Origin: an uncultured beta proteobacterium
GTDB taxonomy: Bacteria > Pseudomonadota > Gammaproteobacteria > Burkholderiales > SG8-41
Length of the DNA: 64,000 nt
Assembly (NCBI GenBank): GCA_903889565.1
Contig: CAISYC010000066.1
Coordinates: forward strand, 62,001 to 126,000
Reading direction: 5' to 3'
Below are positions 8,688 to 16,795 of this stretch, piece by piece; the stretch's first letter is position 1; each line of letters starts with the position of its first letter. The position numbers and the translations under genes were made by a program. Under the pieces are notes generated by a model. The model did not search any database. It saw only the letters and a list, made by a program, of their open reading frames with translations, and was not told the DNA's origin.

Positions 8688-10115
8688 TCAGGCGTGTGCC
8701 AGCATGACGGCCGGTATCCTGGCATCGTCAACCGCGCGTTGTCCGGCAACCGTCCTGATCACGTTGTAGGCCATGATCAGCATGCCGCTGAAGAATATGA
8801 AGCCGCCGAGCAGGCGAACTTCATAGTAGGGGTGGCTGGCCTTGACCGCCTCGACGAAGCTGTAGGTCAGCGTGCCGTCGGCGTTGACCGCGCGCCACAT
8901 CAGCCCCTGCATCACGCCGGCGATCCACAGCGCGGCGATGTAGAGCACGATGCCGATGGTCGATACCCAGAAATGCACGTTGATCAGGCTCACGCTGTAC
9001 ATTTCCTTGCGGCCGAACAGTCGCGGTATCAGGTAATACATCGCGCCGATCGACACCATCGCCACCCAGCCGAGCGCCCCCGAGTGCACGTGGCCGATCG
9101 TCCAGTCGGTGTAATGCGACAGAGCGTTGACGGTCTTGATCGACATCATCGGCCCTTCGAAGGTCGACATGCCGTAGAACGACAGCGAGGTGATCAGGAA
9201 TTTGAGGATCGGATCCGAGCGCAGTTTGTGCCAGGCGCCCGACAGCGTCATGATGCCGTTGATCATGCCGCCCCAGGACGGCGCCAGCAGGATCAGCGAG
9301 AACAGCATGCCGATGCTTTGCGCCCAATCCGGCAATGCCGTGTAGTGCAGATGGTGCGGACCCGCCCACATGTAGGTGAAGATCAGCGCCCAGAAGTGCA
9401 CCACCGACAGCCGGTAGGAATACACCGGCCGCTCAGCCTGCTTGGGGATGAAGTAATACATGATGCCGAGGAAGCCGGCGGTGAGGAAGAATCCCACCGC
9501 ATTGTGGCCGTACCACCACTGGATCATCGCATCCTGCACGCCGGCATAGGCCGAGTACGACTTGGTCAGCGAAACCGGAATTTCGGCGCTGTTGACCAGA
9601 TGCAGAATGGCCACCGTCAGAATGAAGGCGGCGAAAAACCAGTTGGCGACGTAGATGTGCTGGATGCGCCGCTTGGCGATGGTGCCGAAGAAAACGATCG
9701 CATACGAGACCCACACCAGCGTGATCAGGATATCGATCGGCCATTCCAGTTCGGCGTATTCCTTGCCGCTGGTGATACCGAGCGGCAGCGTAATGGCCGC
9801 CAGCAGAATGATCAGCTGCCAGCCCCAGAACGTGAATTGCGCCAGCCCGTCACTGAACAGACGGGTGTGGCAGGTACGCTGAACCACGTAATAGGAGGTG
9901 GAGAACAGTGCGCAGCCGCCGAACGCGAAAATCACCGCGTTGGTGTGCAGGGGGCGCAAGCGGCCGTAGGTGAACCATGGTCCGAAATTAAGGTCAGGCC
10001 AGACCAGTTGGGCGGCGATTATTACACCGACCAGCATGCCGACGATCCCCCACACCACGGTCATGATGGCAAATTGCCGCACCACCTTGTAGTTATACGT
10101 GTCTTGCGTGCTCAT
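8688..10115 (-). CDS. ccoN: cbb3-type cytochrome c oxidase subunit I (catalytic)
   Basis: The heme-copper catalytic subunit of 475 residues with about 12 membrane segments. It reduces O2 to water with high affinity and pumps protons. Conserved His-containing segments are visible: [11 protein letters not shown] for the low-spin heme ligand, [12 protein letters not shown] and HHLHYT for CuB, and [16 protein letters not shown]. The start at 10115 is chosen because GGAG lies 8 nt upstream; an in-frame ATG at 10130 has none. An FNR-type site sits at about -41 of its promoter. Confidence 0.96.
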   Translation of the reverse strand: MSTQDTYNYKVVRQFAIMTVVWGIVGMLVGVIIAAQLVWPDLNFGPWFTYGRLRPLHTNAVIFAFGGCALFSTSYYVVQRTCHTRLFSDGLAQFTFWGWQLIILLAAITLPLGITSGKEYAELEWPIDILITLVWVSYAIVFFGTIAKRRIQHIYVANWFFAAFILTVAILHLVNSAEIPVSLTKSYSAYAGVQDAMIQWWYGHNAVGFFLTAGFLGIMYYFIPKQAERPVYSYRLSVVHFWALIFTYMWAGPHHLHYTALPDWAQSIGMLFSLILLAPSWGGMINGIMTLSGAWHKLRSDPILKFLITSLSFYGMSTFEGPMMSIKTVNALSHYTDWTIGHVHSGALGWVAMVSIGAMYYLIPRLFGRKEMYSVSLINVHFWVSTIGIVLYIAALWIAGVMQGLMWRAVNADGTLTYSFVEAVKASHPYYEVRLLGGFIFFSGMLIMAYNVIRTVAGQRAVDDARIPAVMLAHA

Positions 10116-10172
10116 CCACGTTTCTCCCATAAAGACTCAGTGCGATGGTAGGCAAATTAATCGCCCGCCTTG

Positions 10173-10186
10173 TTGATCCATGTCAA
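10173..10186 (-). promoter_or_regulatory. FNR/ANR-type site of the ccoNOQP promoter
   Basis: TTGAT-CCAT-GTCAA has one mismatch to the FNR consensus. The minus-strand hexamer TACCAT (10150..10145) gives a predicted start at 10138, exactly 41.5 bp from the site centre. Low-oxygen activation of cco operons by FNR/ANR/FixK proteins is well established. Confidence 0.8.
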
Positions 10187-10201
10187 ATTGCTTCGCCGCA
10201 A

Positions 10202-10226
10202 CAAAAAACGCCGGTTTCAGCCGGCG
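10202..10226 (-). terminator. Intrinsic terminator overlapping the ccoS stop
   Basis: A perfect 6-bp stem CGCCGG/CCGGCG with a 6-nt loop is followed on the minus strand by six T. It separates ccoIS transcription from the ccoN promoter. The ccoS stop codon lies in the loop. Confidence 0.8.
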
Positions 10227-10372
10227 TCGGGTTTGTCGTCATCCATCAGAATTCGATGCGCCGGCCCCTCGAGGTCGTCGAACTGTCCGCCGCGCAACGA
10301 CCACCAGAATGCCATGCCGATAAAAAACACCAGCACGACGCTCAACGGTATCAGCAGATAAACAATATCCAT
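10217..10372 (-). CDS. ccoS: cbb3-type oxidase assembly protein CcoS
   Basis: The frame encodes 51 residues: start MDIVYLLIPLSVVLVFFIG, then the CcoS-typical AFWWSLRGGQFDDLEGPAHR and an acidic tail. It is a one-helix membrane protein needed to insert cofactors (heme and Cu) into CcoN. It begins 3 nt after the ccoI stop, as in standard ccoIS pairs, and its stop lies within the terminator hairpin. Confidence 0.9.
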   Translation of the reverse strand: MDIVYLLIPLSVVLVFFIGMAFWWSLRGGQFDDLEGPAHRILMDDDKPDAG

Positions 10373-10375
10373 GCC

Positions 10376-12898
10376 CTACTCCACCACAGTCACGGTCCGA
10401 GCATAAACCGGCGTTGACAATTTGCGTTCGATGCGCAGCAACCGCAGCGCGTTGGCAATCACAAGTGCGGAACTCGTCGCCATGCCGACCCCGGCAAGCA
10501 GCGGCGTGACCAGACCGCAGGCTGCCAGCGGAATTGCCAGCGCGTTATATGCGAATGCCCAGGCCAGATTCTGGCGCACGATACGCAGCGCGCGGCGCGC
10601 CGTGTCAAACGCCGTGGCGAGACCGTCGAGACGACCATCGAGCAACACCACATCGCTGTTGCCGCTGGCCACATCCGCGCCGCCGCCCATCGCGACCGAA
10701 ACCTGCGCCGCGCCAAGACCAGCCGCATCGTTGACGCCGTCGCCGACCATCACGACCAGCGCGCCGTTTTGTTGCAGGCGCTGCACGTAGGCGCATTTGT
10801 CGGCCGGCGTCGCCACCGCGCGCACGCAATCGATATCCAGTTCACGCGCGACGTGCTGCACACTTGCGAACCGGTCGCCGGAAACCAGATGCAGGCGCAA
10901 GCCGCCCTTGCGCAACGCGGCGACCAGTTCGCGCGCGGCCGGCCGCACGCGGTCGGCAAGCGTGAACTGCGCGAGCCAGCCTTGTTCGTCGCCCAGCATG
11001 ACGACCGTGCAATCTTCGGCAACCCCGGCGATCGTCGCCGGCAGCGCTTGACCGCATAACTGTCCGACATAGGCGGGGGTGCCGATGCGCAAACGGCGAC
11101 CTTCGATCACCGCTTCGACACCGCCGCCGGCGACGTGCGTAATGCTCCCGACCTGCCGCCGCTGCGCCGCATCGATCTCGTTTTCGGCAACTGCCGTCAG
11201 CGCGCGCGCCACCGGATGGATCGAACCCGCTTCGAGCGCCGCAGCGATGGCGAGGCATGCCGAACGATCCTCGCCGCCCAACACCGCGACATCGCGCAGA
11301 TGCATGCGGCCCGTCGTCAGCGTGCCGGTCTTGTCGAACACAACGTCAGTCGCCCTGGCCAGTCCTTCAATGGCGTCGCTGCGCGTCACCAGCACGCCGC
11401 GCGCATGCAGGCTGCCGCCGGCCGCGCCCAGCACCGCCGGGGTAGCGAGCGACAGCGCGCACGGGCAACTCACCACCAGCACCGCGACCGTGACCGCCAG
11501 CGCATGCGCGGGATCGATGCGCATCCAGATCACCGCGACCGCGGCGGCGACAACCAGCAAGGCGGATACGAAATAGCGCGCCACGCGATCGGCCGCCAGT
11601 GCAAGCCGCGGCCGCGCCGCGGCGGCGCGATCGGCCAGCCGCAGAATCGCTGCGAGGCGCGTCGATTCACCGACGCCGGTTACGCGCATGACAAGCGGAT
11701 TGCCGAGATTGAACGAGCCGCCGGTAAGTGTTTCACCCGGCCGCCGCATTTGCGGTTTGGCCTCGCCGGTCAGCAACGCCTCGTCAAGTTCGCCGGTGCC
11801 ATCGACCACAATGCCATCGGCCGGCACCGTTGCGCCGGTGGCAATGCGGACGTGGTCGCCTTCATGCAGCGCCAAGGCCGGCACTTTTTCGGCTGCGTGC
11901 GACGCCGGCCAGTCGCTCAGTCGTTCGGCGACCTGCGGCACGCGCAAGGCGAGCTGCTCCTGGGTCGCCAGCGATTTCGCGCGCGCGGTCATTTCAAAAT
12001 AGCGCGCTGCCAGCAGCAGAAATACGAACATCGTGACCGAATCGAAATAAACGGCATCTGTGCCGCGCAGCGTCGCCAGAACGCTGGCAGCAAACGCCGC
12101 GCCGATGCCCAGCGCCACCGGCACGTCCATACCGGGCCGGCCGTTACGCAAATCGCGCCAGGCCCCGGCGAAAAACGGAAATGCGGAATAAAACACCACC
12201 GGTGCGGTCAACGCGAGACTGGCCAGACGCATCAACTGTTCGACGTCGGCGGTCATGTCGCCGGCGGCAAGGTAAACCGGCACCAGATACATCATGACCT
12301 GCATCATGCCGAAACCGGCGACGAACAGGCGCAGCAGCGCGCGATTGCGTTCGCCGCGGCGCGCCTGCTCGGCGCGGTCGCGATCGTAGGGATAAGCGCG
12401 ATAGCCGATCGCTGCGATGGTGGCGATGATCTCACTCAAGCGCGTGCGCGCCGGCTGCCAGCGCACGCGCGCGCGATGCGAGGTGAAATTGATTTCGAAG
12501 GCGACCACACCGGGAATCTGCATGACACGGCCCTCGATCAGCCACACGCAGGCCGCGCAATTGATGCCTTCGAGTATCAGCGCGGCTTCGCGGATGTCGC
12601 CGTCGGCCGCCGCGTTGCCCGGCGGCAAAACGTCGTAGGCGGCCAGATCGCGCAGGGATTGCGGCACCGTCGCGTCGCGCGCCGGCAGGGCGCTGCGCTG
12701 ACGATAATATGAAACAAGGCCGTTATCGACGATCGCCTGGGCGACCGCGGCACAGCCGGCGCAGCACATCGGCTGCGCGGCACCCTCGACTATGGTGTGA
12801 CAGGCGGAGCCGGCAGGAACCGGCTCGCCACAATGAAAACAGGCCGTCGCGTGAAAAACTGCTGGCGCCGATTCACGCGCGGCCTGACTGCCATCCAC
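10376..12898 (-). CDS. ccoI: Copper-exporting P1B-type ATPase for cbb3 oxidase (CcoI/FixI)
   Basis: A heavy-metal P-type ATPase of about 840 residues that moves Cu to the periplasm for cbb3 oxidase assembly. It shows an N-terminal Cys-rich segment (FHCGEPVP, CCAGC), an HMA domain with NCAAC, eight membrane segments, the CPC metal site (SCPCALSLATP), the phosphorylation site DKTGTLT with Asp522, and the GDGVNDAAGL hinge. No ATG fits: the likely start is GTG at 12898, just behind the ompW stop and a hairpin. It is followed by ccoS. It may be read from the ompW promoter through the hairpin or from its own unseen promoter. Confidence 0.92.
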   Translation of the reverse strand: MDGSQAARESAPAVFHATACFHCGEPVPAGSACHTIVEGAAQPMCCAGCAAVAQAIVDNGLVSYYRQRSALPARDATVPQSLRDLAAYDVLPPGNAAADGDIREAALILEGINCAACVWLIEGRVMQIPGVVAFEINFTSHRARVRWQPARTRLSEIIATIAAIGYRAYPYDRDRAEQARRGERNRALLRLFVAGFGMMQVMMYLVPVYLAAGDMTADVEQLMRLASLALTAPVVFYSAFPFFAGAWRDLRNGRPGMDVPVALGIGAAFAASVLATLRGTDAVYFDSVTMFVFLLLAARYFEMTARAKSLATQEQLALRVPQVAERLSDWPASHAAEKVPALALHEGDHVRIATGATVPADGIVVDGTGELDEALLTGEAKPQMRRPGETLTGGSFNLGNPLVMRVTGVGESTRLAAILRLADRAAAARPRLALAADRVARYFVSALLVVAAAVAVIWMRIDPAHALAVTVAVLVVSCPCALSLATPAVLGAAGGSLHARGVLVTRSDAIEGLARATDVVFDKTGTLTTGRMHLRDVAVLGGEDRSACLAIAAALEAGSIHPVARALTAVAENEIDAAQRRQVGSITHVAGGGVEAVIEGRRLRIGTPAYVGQLCGQALPATIAGVAEDCTVVMLGDEQGWLAQFTLADRVRPAARELVAALRKGGLRLHLVSGDRFASVQHVARELDIDCVRAVATPADKCAYVQRLQQNGALVVMVGDGVNDAAGLGAAQVSVAMGGGADVASGNSDVVLLDGRLDGLATAFDTARRALRIVRQNLAWAFAYNALAIPLAACGLVTPLLAGVGMATSSALVIANALRLLRIERKLSTPVYARTVTVVE

Positions 12899-12901
12899 TA
12901 C

Positions 12902-12921
12902 CGATTCGCCGTTCGGCGAAT
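12902..12921 (-). other. Perfect hairpin between ompW and ccoI
   Basis: GATTCGCC-GTTC-GGCGAATC forms an 8-bp perfect stem with a tetraloop. It starts one base after the ompW stop and lies three bases before the GTG start of ccoI. There is no T-tract, so it may be an mRNA 3'-end stabiliser or attenuator rather than a full terminator. Confidence 0.6.
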
Positions 12922-13521
12922 CTAGAACTTCATGCCGACGCCTACGCCGATGATCACCGGATCGATCTTCAGTGAGGAAATTTGCGCGCCCGTCAACCCG
13001 TTGTTGACGTTCGTGCTGATCCAGATTTTCTTGACGTCGAAGTTGAGGAACCATTTCTTGTCCAGTGCATAGTCAAAACCGGCCTGCACCGCACCACCCC
13101 AGCTGTTTTTGTCCACCGTCAGCGGCGTTGCACCCAGCGCAAGGCTGGCATTATAGAAGCGAGTGTAATTCAAGCCCGCGCCGACGTAGGGCCGGAACGT
13201 TTCTTTCGGCATGAAATGATACTGGAGGGTCAATGTGGGCGGCAGGTGCGAAACATTGCCCACGCTGGCACCGCCTACCGTCACGGTATGGCGCTGGGTT
13301 GCAAGAATCAGCTCGGTCGCGATGTTATCCGTGAAAAAATAGCTGAAGTCGACTTCCGGTGTGACTTCGTTGCTGACGCCCAGAGTGCCGATCGACGAGC
13401 TGACGCTCGGCCGGATATCCAGAATGCGCGCACGCGCCAGCCAGTCACCCTGATCCGCCTGTGCCGGCAACGCCATAGCCATCACCGCCCCTGTGACGGC
13501 CAGTTTCATTGCATTGTTCAT
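12922..13521 (-). CDS. ompW: OmpW family outer-membrane beta-barrel protein
   Basis: A protein of 199 residues with a signal peptide ending at AQA (about residue 22). The mature part is an eight-strand barrel with OmpW signatures: PTLTLQYHF, RPYVGAGLNYTRFY, WGGAVQAGFDYALDKKWFLNFDVKKIWI and the terminal Phe (VGMKF) recognised by the Bam machinery. OmpW forms a narrow hydrophobic channel and is FNR-controlled in enterics. A class II FNR-type promoter is visible here too. Confidence 0.92.
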   Translation of the reverse strand: MNNAMKLAVTGAVMAMALPAQADQGDWLARARILDIRPSVSSSIGTLGVSNEVTPEVDFSYFFTDNIATELILATQRHTVTVGGASVGNVSHLPPTLTLQYHFMPKETFRPYVGAGLNYTRFYNASLALGATPLTVDKNSWGGAVQAGFDYALDKKWFLNFDVKKIWISTNVNNGLTGAQISSLKIDPVIIGVGVGMKF

Positions 13522-13587
13522 GATTCGCTCCGTATAAAAAAATCGTTAACGACGGAGCAATACTAGGATTCGCCGGTGGCCGTCAGT

Positions 13588-13601
13588 TTGATCCAAGTCA
13601 A
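13588..13601 (-). promoter_or_regulatory. FNR/ANR-type site of the ompW promoter
   Basis: TTGAT-CCAA-GTCAA has one mismatch to the FNR consensus. The minus-strand -10 hexamer TAGTAT (13565..13560) places the start near 13553 and the site centre at -41.5. The region 13522..13972 has no protein gene; it holds this promoter, a second FNR-type site facing right, and a structured stretch. Confidence 0.7.
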
Positions 13602-13726
13602 AGCGGCGGAGATTCAGGCAACCAATTCGGAGGCTGTTGCGATAAATGCAACAATACGGAATGCACGCGCGCAGCGATGCGAAGCACTGATGAATCGCGG
13701 TTTTGACGTGACAATGGGTGCGACCG

Positions 13727-13768
13727 TTGATCCATATCAGTACATCGCCGATAACACTCGGCTTTAAT
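13727..13768 (+). promoter_or_regulatory. FNR-type promoter facing a gene-free stretch
   Basis: TTGAT-CCAT-ATCAG (13727..13740) has one mismatch to the FNR consensus. On the plus strand a -10 hexamer TTTAAT lies at 13763..13768, giving a start near 13775 and a site centre at -41.5. No protein gene follows on the plus strand. Confidence 0.5.
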
Positions 13769-13774
13769 ACCTTC

Positions 13775-13948
13775 ACTGGCTCAGGGTGATCGGTTTCCCG
13801 TGGGATTGCAGTTCGCCAGAACGGCAATTTCACATCGCCGCTAACCTGGGGGGGTTAAGCTTCATCGCAGTCTGCCCCTGGCAGACTCGAAGCGTCATCT
13901 TGGGCCATCCTATTCAAGCGGCCGCGTCATTCGACGCGGCCGCTTCAT
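13775..13948 (+). ncRNA. Candidate oxygen-regulated small RNA
   Basis: This is a gene-free stretch downstream of an FNR-type promoter with consecutive hairpin potential. The elements are TTGC-a-GTTC/GAAC-g-GCAA (13806..13827), AGTCTGC/GCAGACT (13869..13887, extendable by CTTC/GAAG), and a 13-bp perfect stem at 13916..13945 that could end the transcript. No open frame with coding character is present. FNR-activated small RNAs are known (FnrS in enterics, AniS in Neisseria), but no sequence relation is claimed. Existence and size are inference from promoter geometry and structure. Confidence 0.35.
13916..13945. terminator. 13-bp perfect hairpin between convergent units
   Basis: AAGCGGCCGCGTC is followed by a 4-nt loop and its exact complement. 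It lies 27 bp beyond the stop of the minus-strand operon ending at 13973, and at the end of the candidate plus-strand RNA. T-tracts are weak (CATTT on plus), so it may work as a bidirectional, non-classical terminator. Confidence 0.55.
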
Positions 13949-13972
13949 TTGACGCCGGCGCTTGCCCCGCTT

Positions 13973-15088
13973 TCAGGCGACGAAGTCCTGTACTGAACGA
14001 ATCGGCGTGCCATCCTTGAAGGTAATCGCCTGCGTCACACTCATGCTGTAGCCGGCCGTCAGCAACGCGTTCATATGCCGCTGATGTCCGCCGGCGACGA
14101 AGACCAGAATATTTTCCGCCTGACCAACGATCGGCACCATCGCGTTGTCGTCGTTCGCATCAATGAATTTCGGCAGCGGCGACTTGCCCCAGGCGCCGCG
14201 GTCGCGCAATTCACGCAGCGGCTTGCGCGCGTGTTCGTAGATGTAGTTTCTGACATCGTCCTTGCTCCAGCCGAAATCGGCAATCCACTTGGCACTTTCA
14301 GACGTAATGACAAGGCCCTGCTCGCCGCGCAGCGCGCTGCGATACAACCCGTTGCCGCCGAGCGTCGCCATGGTCGAGGCGGCCGACCCCAGATACATCT
14401 CGGGCGTCTTGCTGACCTGATCGTTGACGTTGTGCGGCGCCTCGGCGCAAAACAGCGTAACGGCGCTGGTCTCGGGCGCAAGCCCGCGCTCGACGTGAAA
14501 CGGCTGCCATGGACTGCCCTCCTCGTCCTCGCCCATGCAATAGGAATACTTGCCCGGATGTCCGTGCGTGGCCATGTCGGTGACGCCGGGCTTGTTGCCG
14601 GCAACATTGATCAGGATGAGGCGCAGCGCGCGGCCCATGGTCGCGTTGGCGCGCCAGCCGTGGCCGAACACATTGTGTTTGCAGTTGACGTCGAGTTCGT
14701 GGCGGATCGGTCCGTTGATGATGAGCAGATGCGCGCCCGGATGGGTGGTGGTCTGCCGGCCGTAGAGGTTGTACTCGGGCCGCACCATGATTTCGACCGC
14801 GGTGATCAGCACCGGCAGATATTCGGGCCTGCAGCCGGCCATTACCGCATTGATGGCGATTTTCTCGACCGTCGCGGCGCCGTTCTTCGGCGGAATGATG
14901 GCGACCACTTCATCGCGCGCACGGTCGGTGTAACGCAGCATCGCGTTGACCGCCGCTTCGGTCGGCGGATAGATCGGCAGGCCGTCGGTCCAGCCTTTTT
15001 CGTAATACAGGTCGAACACCTCGAAGATATTCGACAGCGAATCGACCACGCCAAACTGCCGTGCGCGCGCCGGGGCAGCCCTGTCCAT
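13973..15088 (-). CDS. Conserved protein of unknown function linked to UGSC selenoprotein
   Basis: A protein of 371 residues with no signal peptide or membrane segment, so probably cytoplasmic. I do not recognise a named enzyme family. Notable conserved-looking parts are YYEKGWTDGLPIYPPTE near the N-terminus, MAGCRPEYLPVLI, VNCKHNVFGHGWRAN, HPGKYSYCMGEDEEGSPW and a C-terminal GGHQRHMNALLTAGYS. Cysteines in three of these motifs could be redox active. The start at 15088 has AAGGAG 5 nt upstream. It begins 9 nt after the selenoprotein stop, so the two are translated together and probably act together, for example as two subunits of a redox or reductase-type enzyme; that is inference. Confidence 0.7.
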   Translation of the reverse strand: MDRAAPARARQFGVVDSLSNIFEVFDLYYEKGWTDGLPIYPPTEAAVNAMLRYTDRARDEVVAIIPPKNGAATVEKIAINAVMAGCRPEYLPVLITAVEIMVRPEYNLYGRQTTTHPGAHLLIINGPIRHELDVNCKHNVFGHGWRANATMGRALRLILINVAGNKPGVTDMATHGHPGKYSYCMGEDEEGSPWQPFHVERGLAPETSAVTLFCAEAPHNVNDQVSKTPEMYLGSAASTMATLGGNGLYRSALRGEQGLVITSESAKWIADFGWSKDDVRNYIYEHARKPLRELRDRGAWGKSPLPKFIDANDDNAMVPIVGQAENILVFVAGGHQRHMNALLTAGYSMSVTQAITFKDGTPIRSVQDFVA

Positions 15089-15097
15089 AAAATCTCC

Positions 15098-15640
15098 TTA
15101 ATCCGGGCGCCGGGTCAGCGCCGTCCGCAGTTCAGCACTCACTGCCCTGACCTTTTGCCGCAAATTTTCGCGCGGAAGCGCGGCAATCGGATGCGGAATG
15201 ACCACGATCGGCAGCGCCTCCATGCCCTGCATGCGGCACAGCCCGCGCGCGTATTTGTCGAAGGCGTGGGTGACGAAGGTCGCGGTGGGAATGCCGCGGC
15301 GCTCGAAGAACATACTGTCGCGGACACTCCACGACGAGCATGACCCTCAATCGCCGACCGCGCCGACGACAGCGTCGCAGGCGGCGATTTCCTCCAGCAG
15401 TTCGGGCGCCGCGCCGCTGACCGATTCCTTGCGGAAGAAGCGGAACTCGGCGCGCGGAAAATCCTTCTGCAGCAGGTTTTTCACCTCGTCGAGCAGCGTA
15501 TCCACCAGATCCTTGGTGTTGTTGAGCAGGCCGATGACCTTGCCGTCGAGTGTGGCCGGACGCCGCGCGAGCAGATCCTGCCTGCCGTCTTCCTCGGCGA
15601 CCGGTTCATACAACAGGATGGTTCTCGTTGCCTCGGACAT
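15098..15640 (-). CDS. UGSC-family selenoprotein (in-frame UGA at codon 98)
   Basis: Two frames in the same phase are separated only by one TGA (15349..15347). Read as selenocysteine, they give one 180-residue protein with the motif Sec98-Gly-Ser-Cys101 inside AVGD-U-GSCSSWSVRD. Upstream is an alpha/beta segment (RTILLYEPVAEEDGR, VIGLLNNTKDLVDTLL, ACDAVVGAVGD). Downstream is SMFFERRGIPTATFVTHAF and PIVVIPHPIA. The protein resembles the UGSC-motif selenoprotein family, whose function is unknown; the U-x-x-C arrangement suggests a thiol/selenol redox site. A hairpin suited to a bacterial SECIS follows the UGA. The start at 15640 has AAGGAG upstream. Without SelB-dependent recoding only a 97-residue fragment would form. 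Confidence 0.85.
15317..15335 (-). promoter_or_regulatory. Putative bacterial SECIS hairpin
   Basis: Eleven bases after the UGA, the mRNA can form a 7-bp stem, GUCGUGG with CCGCGAC (one G-U pair), closing the pentaloop AGUGU. The loop G is about 20 nt from the UGA, inside the distance range known for bacterial SECIS elements. It lies within the coding sequence, as expected for bacteria. Confidence 0.65.
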
Positions 15641-15676
15641 CTTCTTCTCCTTGTTCCAGTCACAAACCGCAAAACG

Positions 15677-16684
15677 CTATTCGGCGCGGATGTCCGCCGT
15701 CTGCACGACGCGGCTCCATTTTTCGACATCCCTACGCATGTAAGCCGCAAATTCCTGCGGCGTGCCGCCGGCCACCTCGCCGCCTTCGCCCGTCAGATGT
15801 TCGCGCACCTCCGGCAGTCGCAAAATGACGCCGAACTCGCGGTTCAAATGATCGACCATCGCGCGCGAGGCGCCGAACGGCAGCACGATTCCGTACCATT
15901 GTAATGCTTCGTATCCCGGCAGCGCGGACTCTGCAATTGTCGCCACCTCGGGCAAACCCGGCCAGCGCGACGGGCCGCTCACACCGAGGGCGCGCAGGCG
16001 GCCCGATTTGATGTGCGGCAGCGCCGGCACCAGATTGTTGAAACCCGCCTGCACCTGGCCGCCGATCAGGCTGATCACTGCCAGCGAGCTGCCTTTGAAC
16101 GGCACATGCACGAGATGCACGTGCGCCATGTCGTCGAAAAGTTCCATCGCCAGATGGGATGCGGTACCGATGCCGGAGGACGCGTAGTTGATGCGCCCCG
16201 GCTGCGCCTTGGCAAACTGAATCAGTTCGACGACCGACTTCGCCGGCAGCGCGGGATGCACCACCAGCACATAAGCGATGCTGCTCACCAGCAGCACCGG
16301 CGAGTAAGCGTCTGCGAGGCTCTGGTAGCGCTGGCGTTTCAACGCCGGCCCTGTGGCCAGCACACTCGACGAACCGAGCAACAGGGTATAACCGTCGGCG
16401 ACTGACTTCGCCACGATCTCGGCCCCGATCGTACCGCCGGCGCCGGGCCGGTTATCGACAATCACCGGTTTACCGACGCGCGCGGAGAATTTTTCGGCGA
16501 GCAGGCGCGCCACTGCGTCCGCGCCGCCGCCGGGCGGAAACGGACAGACGATTCTGACCGGTTTGTTCGGATAGGATTCACCCGCCAGCGCAGGCGACGG
16601 CACCGGCAGACTGCAGCAAAAGATAACCGCCGCGACCAGACGATAGTGCACGACGCGACTGGAACCAACGTGCAGAATTTGCAT
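15677..16684 (-). CDS. Bug/TctC-family tripartite tricarboxylate transporter substrate-binding protein
   Basis: A periplasmic solute-binding protein of about 335 residues with a signal peptide (cleavage near PALA/GESYPNKP). The Bug fold signatures are YPNKPVRIVCPFPPGGGADAV, IVDNRPGAGGTIGAEIVAKS, ADGYTLLLGSSS and INYASSGIGTASHLAMELF. Such proteins bind carboxylates or amides. No membrane TctA/TctB genes are nearby, as is common for orphan Bug proteins. The start at 16684 gives a normal signal peptide; an ATG at 16714 would add ten charged residues. It is the first gene of the operon containing the selenoprotein, 37 nt upstream of it, and may bind the pathway substrate. Confidence 0.88.
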   Translation of the reverse strand: MQILHVGSSRVVHYRLVAAVIFCCSLPVPSPALAGESYPNKPVRIVCPFPPGGGADAVARLLAEKFSARVGKPVIVDNRPGAGGTIGAEIVAKSVADGYTLLLGSSSVLATGPALKRQRYQSLADAYSPVLLVSSIAYVLVVHPALPAKSVVELIQFAKAQPGRINYASSGIGTASHLAMELFDDMAHVHLVHVPFKGSSLAVISLIGGQVQAGFNNLVPALPHIKSGRLRALGVSGPSRWPGLPEVATIAESALPGYEALQWYGIVLPFGASRAMVDHLNREFGVILRLPEVREHLTGEGGEVAGGTPQEFAAYMRRDVEKWSRVVQTADIRAE

Positions 16685-16795
16685 GCGCCCTATGCTACGA
16701 CGCCGGTATGCCATTGCGCAAGGCAGGCGCTATTGTCCAGACGAATTCTGCTTGTGCCAATGGTCTTCCTGGAGAACCATCGACAGGCTGCGCCG

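Noticed and set aside
15347-15349. TGA as an ordinary stop or frameshift/pseudogene
   Set aside because: The phase is unchanged across the TGA, the downstream part has protein-like composition, the UGSC motif is recognisable and a SECIS-like hairpin follows. Selenocysteine fits better than decay.
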